Source: Pseudomonadota bacterium
GTDB lineage: Bacteria; Pseudomonadota; Alphaproteobacteria; Acetobacterales; Acetobacteraceae
Direction of reading: 5' to 3'
Assembly (NCBI GenBank): GCA_021780935.1
Contig: JAJXXT010000102.1
Span: 1-20,679, forward strand
DNA: 20,679 nt
Shown here: positions 17,948 to 20,679 of the stretch, piece after piece
Numbering within the stretch: position 1 is the first letter of the stretch
Layout of the letters: each line of letters starts with the position of its first letter
Notes under the pieces: model-generated
The model's database searches: none
Told to the model about the DNA's origin: nothing
The model's input: only the letters and a program-made list of their open reading frames with translations
Made by a program: the position numbers and the translations under genes

Positions 17948-18931
17948 ATGGACGGTCTCACCCCCTTCCCCACGCTGCTGGCCCCGGCGCGGCGCACGCT
18001 GAAGGCGCCGATCGGCTGCGTCGGTGTGGGATTGCATTCCGGCGCGCGGGTCAGCCTGCGCCTGGTGCCGGCGCGGGCGGGCAGCGGCATCGTGTTTCGC
18101 CGCACGGACATCGGCGTCGATATCCCGGCGCGGTTCGACCATGTGGCGGATACCAGGCTCTGCACCGTGCTCGCCGAGCACGCGGATGGCAGCGGCGCGC
18201 GGATCGCAACCGTGGAACACGTGATGGCGGCGCTGGCCGGGGCCGGCGTGCATGACGCGATCGTCGAGGTGGATGCCGCGGAAACGCCGGTGCTGGATGG
18301 CTCTGCGGCGAATTTCCTGTTCCTGCTGGATTGCGCCGGGATCGGACCGGCCGCGGGATTTGTGGCGCCGCTGGCGATCGAGGTCCTGCGGCCCGTGCGG
18401 GTGAGCGATGGCGAGGGTTTCGCGGAGCTGGCGCCGAACCACGACGCGGCGCTGGACCTTTCGCTCTCGATCGATTTTGCCGCGGCCGCGATCGGGCGGC
18501 AGGCGCTATCGCTGCGGCTCTCGCCGGCGAGTTTCCGCGCGGAGCTGGCGCGGGCACGCACGTTCACGCTGCTTTCGGAGATCGAGGCGTTGCGCCGCGC
18601 CGGGCTGGCGCTGGGCGGCAGCCTGGAGAACGCGGTGGTGGTGGACGGGCCGCGGGTGCTCAACCCCTCCGGCCTGCGCTCCGCCGACGAGTTCGTGCGC
18701 CACAAGCTGCTCGACGCGGTGGGCGACCTGGCACTGGCCGGCGCCCCGCTGCGGGCGCGCTTCTCCGGCCATCGCAGCGGGCACGCACTGAACAACCGGC
18801 TGCTGCGGGCGCTGTTCGCGGACGCCGCCAACTGGCGGATGGTGGCCGACGAGGAGGCGACGGGGGCCGCGTTCGGCCCGCTCGGCGCCTGGTCCGAGAC
18901 AACGATGAAGCTGGCCGCCGCGCCGGTTTGA
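17948..18931 (+). CDS. lpxC: UDP-3-O-acyl-N-acetylglucosamine deacetylase LpxC
   Basis: Zinc-dependent deacetylase, the committed step of lipid A synthesis, in the cytoplasm. The N-terminal GVGLHSG motif is followed by VEHVMAAL with H91 (and E90), DGSA, then RHKLLDAVGD with H252 and D256, and HRSGHALNN with H275 and H279. H91, H252 and D256 match the zinc ligands of characterised LpxC, and H279 matches the catalytic histidine, with consistent spacing. The product is 327 residues, slightly longer than the Escherichia coli enzyme. Start ATG 17948 is the only in-frame start near the N-terminal motif; GAAGG at 17929-17933 is rather far (14 bases), so translation may be weak. Unlike the dcw genes it has its own long upstream region. 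Confidence 0.96.
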   Translation: MDGLTPFPTLLAPARRTLKAPIGCVGVGLHSGARVSLRLVPARAGSGIVFRRTDIGVDIPARFDHVADTRLCTVLAEHADGSGARIATVEHVMAALAGAGVHDAIVEVDAAETPVLDGSAANFLFLLDCAGIGPAAGFVAPLAIEVLRPVRVSDGEGFAELAPNHDAALDLSLSIDFAAAAIGRQALSLRLSPASFRAELARARTFTLLSEIEALRRAGLALGGSLENAVVVDGPRVLNPSGLRSADEFVRHKLLDAVGDLALAGAPLRARFSGHRSGHALNNRLLRALFADAANWRMVADEEATGAAFGPLGAWSETTMKLAAAPV

Positions 18932-18951
18932 GCGGGTGCCGGCCGTGGGCG

Positions 18952-18979
18952 GTGGGCCAGGGGCCGTGGGCCAGGGGCG
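18952..18979 (+). repeat. 14-base tandem repeat between lpxC and bamD
   Basis: GTGGGCCAGGGGCC at 18952-18965 is followed directly by GTGGGCCAGGGGCG at 18966-18979, with partial copies on both sides (CCGTGGGCG before, GTGG after). The 138-base spacer between lpxC and bamD contains no other recognisable feature apart from a TATAAG at 19058-19063. Confidence 0.8.
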
Positions 18980-19069
18980 GTGGCGTGGATGGCTGGGGTC
19001 ACCGATTTCGTGCACCGCTTGTCGCCCCCGGCATCTCGCATGCTGGCTGGCGCCTGATATAAGGGCGTC

Positions 19070-19903
19070 ATGAATCGCGCGTTCCCGATCCTTGCCCTGT
19101 TGCTGCTGCTGGCCGGCTGCGGCTCCTCGCCGAAGAGCGTCACCGCGGCCGACGTGACCGGCGTGCCGGTGCAGACGCTCTATAACCACGGCGTCGATGC
19201 GCTGCGCGCCAAGGACTACAAGACCGCGCTCGATCAGTTCGACCTGGTGGAGCAGAACTATCCCTATTCGACATGGGCCGCCTCGGCGCAGCTCATGCAG
19301 GGCTATACCCAGTATCTGCAGCAGGATTACACCGACGCGATCGGCACGCTGGAGCGGTATATCCAGCTGCATCCGGCAACCCGCGAGACGGCCTATGCGT
19401 ATTACCTGCGGGCACTCTGCTATTACGAGCAGATCGGCAACGTGAACCGCGACCAGCGGCCGACGCAGGAGGCGATCGGCGCGTTGCAGGAGGTGCTCAA
19501 TCGCTATCCCGACAGCGCCTATGCGCGCGACGCCAAGCTGAAAATCGACCTCTGCCGCGACCACCTGGCCGGGCACGAGATGGAGGTCGGGCGGTTCTAC
19601 GAGCAGCAGCACCTCTATGCCGCGGCGATCGGCCGCTATCAGACCGTCGTGAACGATTTCCAGACCACCAACCATGTCGCCGAGGCGCTGGCCCGGCTGA
19701 CCGATATCTACCTCAAGCTCGGCCTGCCCAGCGAGGCGCGCCGCACCGCGGCGGTGCTGGGCGCGAACTATCCCGGCAGCTACTGGTATGCCAGTGCCTA
19801 CGGGCAGCTCGCCGCCGACGGTCAGATCCAGGACGCGCAGGGCCAATTCCCGAAGCCGCACGAGCAGGGCTTTTTCGGCGCGCTCTGGCACGCGATTTTC
19901 TGA
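19070..19903 (+). CDS. bamD: Outer-membrane assembly lipoprotein BamD
   Basis: Essential lipoprotein of the BAM complex, working in the periplasm with BamA to insert beta-barrel proteins into the outer membrane. A lipoprotein signal peptide ends in the lipobox LAGC, with lipidated cysteine C17. The mature part is made of tetratricopeptide-type helical repeats: YNHGVDALRAKDYKTALDQF, then segments around ASAQLMQGYTQYLQQDYTDAI, AYYLRALCYYEQ, and VGRFYEQQHLYAAAIGRY with VAEALARLTDIYLKLG, matching the BamD/ComL family. Length is 277 residues. Start ATG 19070 is preceded by AAGGG at 19061-19065, a short spacing. Placement between lpxC and recN is common in alphaproteobacteria and groups it with envelope genes. 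Confidence 0.94.
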   Translation: MNRAFPILALLLLLAGCGSSPKSVTAADVTGVPVQTLYNHGVDALRAKDYKTALDQFDLVEQNYPYSTWAASAQLMQGYTQYLQQDYTDAIGTLERYIQLHPATRETAYAYYLRALCYYEQIGNVNRDQRPTQEAIGALQEVLNRYPDSAYARDAKLKIDLCRDHLAGHEMEVGRFYEQQHLYAAAIGRYQTVVNDFQTTNHVAEALARLTDIYLKLGLPSEARRTAAVLGANYPGSYWYASAYGQLAADGQIQDAQGQFPKPHEQGFFGALWHAIF

Positions 19904-19922
19904 CCAGCGGAGCGGGCCGCCG

Positions 19923-20679
19923 ATGCTGGTCGCCCTCTCGATCCGCGACGTTGTGCTGATCGACCGGCTGGATCTCGGGTTCGGCGCCGGGCTCACGGTG
20001 CTGACCGGAGAGACCGGGGCCGGCAAATCCATCCTGCTCGACAGTCTGGGGCTCGCCATGGGGGCGCGGGCGGAGGCCGGGATGATCCGCGCGGGATGCG
20101 CGCAGGCCTCGGTTTCGGCGCGGTTCCTGCCGCCGCCCGCACATCCCGCCTGGGCGCTGCTCGCCGAGCACGGGATCGCGCGCGAGGAGGAGATCGTGTT
20201 GCGCCGCGTGCTGGCGGCGGACGGGCGTACGCGCGCCTTTGTCAACGACGAGCCGGTGGGGGTGGCCCTGCTGCGGCGGCTGGCCGCCCTGCTGGTGGAG
20301 GTGCAGGGGCAGCACGAGCAGATGGGCCTGGCGGACGAGGCCGCCCACCGCGCGCTGCTCGACGCCTATGCCACACCCAAGCCGATACTGGAGGCGGCGC
20401 GCGCGGCCCATGCGGCATGGCGGGAGGCTGCCAGCGCGCTCGCCGCGGCCGAGGAGCGTGTGGCGAGTGCCGAGCGCGACCGGGATTTCCTGACCCATGC
20501 GGTGGCGGAGATGGACGCGGTCGCGCCGGAGGAGGGCGAGGAAGAAAAGCTGGCGGCGGAGCGGTTGCGGTTGCAGCAGGGTGAGCGGCGAGGCGAGGCG
20601 ATTGCCGCCGCACTGGCGGAGCTGACCCCGCGCGACCGGCGCGCGCAGGGGCCGGCGGCGGCGTTGCGGGCGGCGTCGC
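19923..20679 (+). CDS. recN: DNA repair ATPase RecN (3' partial)
   Basis: SMC-like ATPase that acts on double-strand breaks during recombinational repair. The frame runs without a stop from ATG 19923 to the right edge, giving 252 residues, less than half of a typical RecN of about 550. The start LSIRDVVLIDRLDLGFG and the Walker A motif GETGAGKS at residues 29-36 are characteristic, as is the Q-loop region VEVQGQHEQMGL. The later residues become rich in Ala, Glu and Arg and look like the beginning of the coiled-coil arm. Walker B and the signature motif lie outside the window. It starts 19 bases after bamD, probably in the same transcript. Confidence 0.93.
   Translation, partial: MLVALSIRDVVLIDRLDLGFGAGLTVLTGETGAGKSILLDSLGLAMGARAEAGMIRAGCAQASVSARFLPPPAHPAWALLAEHGIAREEEIVLRRVLAADGRTRAFVNDEPVGVALLRRLAALLVEVQGQHEQMGLADEAAHRALLDAYATPKPILEAARAAHAAWREAASALAAAEERVASAERDRDFLTHAVAEMDAVAPEEGEEEKLAAERLRLQQGERRGEAIAAALAELTPRDRRAQGPAAALRAAS

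Noticed and set aside
1..20679. Mobile element, prophage, defence or biosynthetic system
   Set aside because: All identified genes are core division, wall, envelope and repair genes in conserved order. No transposase, integrase, terminal inverted repeats or composition break was seen.

Overview
The window is a G+C-rich stretch of chromosome carrying most of a division and cell wall (dcw) cluster, followed by outer-membrane and DNA-repair genes, all on the + strand. The order is [probable ftsL 3' end]-ftsI-murE-murF-mraY-murD-ftsW-murG-murC-murB-ddl-ftsQ-ftsA-ftsZ-lpxC-bamD-recN. It suggests an alphaproteobacterium, perhaps Acetobacteraceae or another Rhodospirillales. The reasons are ftsZ followed by lpxC, bamD and recN, an FtsZ with a long linker ending in a PAFLRR peptide, strong GC codon bias and use of GTG/TTG starts. 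LpxC and BamD show a Gram-negative envelope with lipid A, and the DNPR motif in MurE points to meso-diaminopimelate peptidoglycan. The taxonomic call is an inference from gene order and protein features.

Positions 1-15692 look like one uninterrupted transcription unit. Nearly every gene starts inside, or within about a dozen bases of, the stop of the one before (TTGA, GTGA, ATGA or TGATG junctions), so translation is probably coupled. MurE, MurF, MurD and MurC with MurB and Ddl make UDP-MurNAc-pentapeptide, MraY and MurG make lipid I and lipid II, and FtsW and FtsI polymerise and crosslink septal glycan. FtsQ, FtsA and FtsZ (and probably FtsL) build the division machine. A 58-base spacer separates ftsA from ftsZ.

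After ftsZ the layout loosens. A 439-base gene-free stretch (17509-17947) holds a perfect 12-bp-stem hairpin, an A+T-rich island and an array of degenerate 16-17-base repeats directly upstream of lpxC. A 138-base spacer with a 14-base tandem repeat precedes bamD, and recN runs off the right edge.

No novel multi-gene system was found; the gene content is conserved core machinery. The unusual parts are small: a 27-base tandem repeat encoding the FtsQ C-terminus, the repeat array and hairpin between ftsZ and lpxC, a direct repeat in the ftsA-ftsZ spacer, and Ala/Pro-rich or Gly/Thr-rich low-complexity tails restricted to the division proteins.
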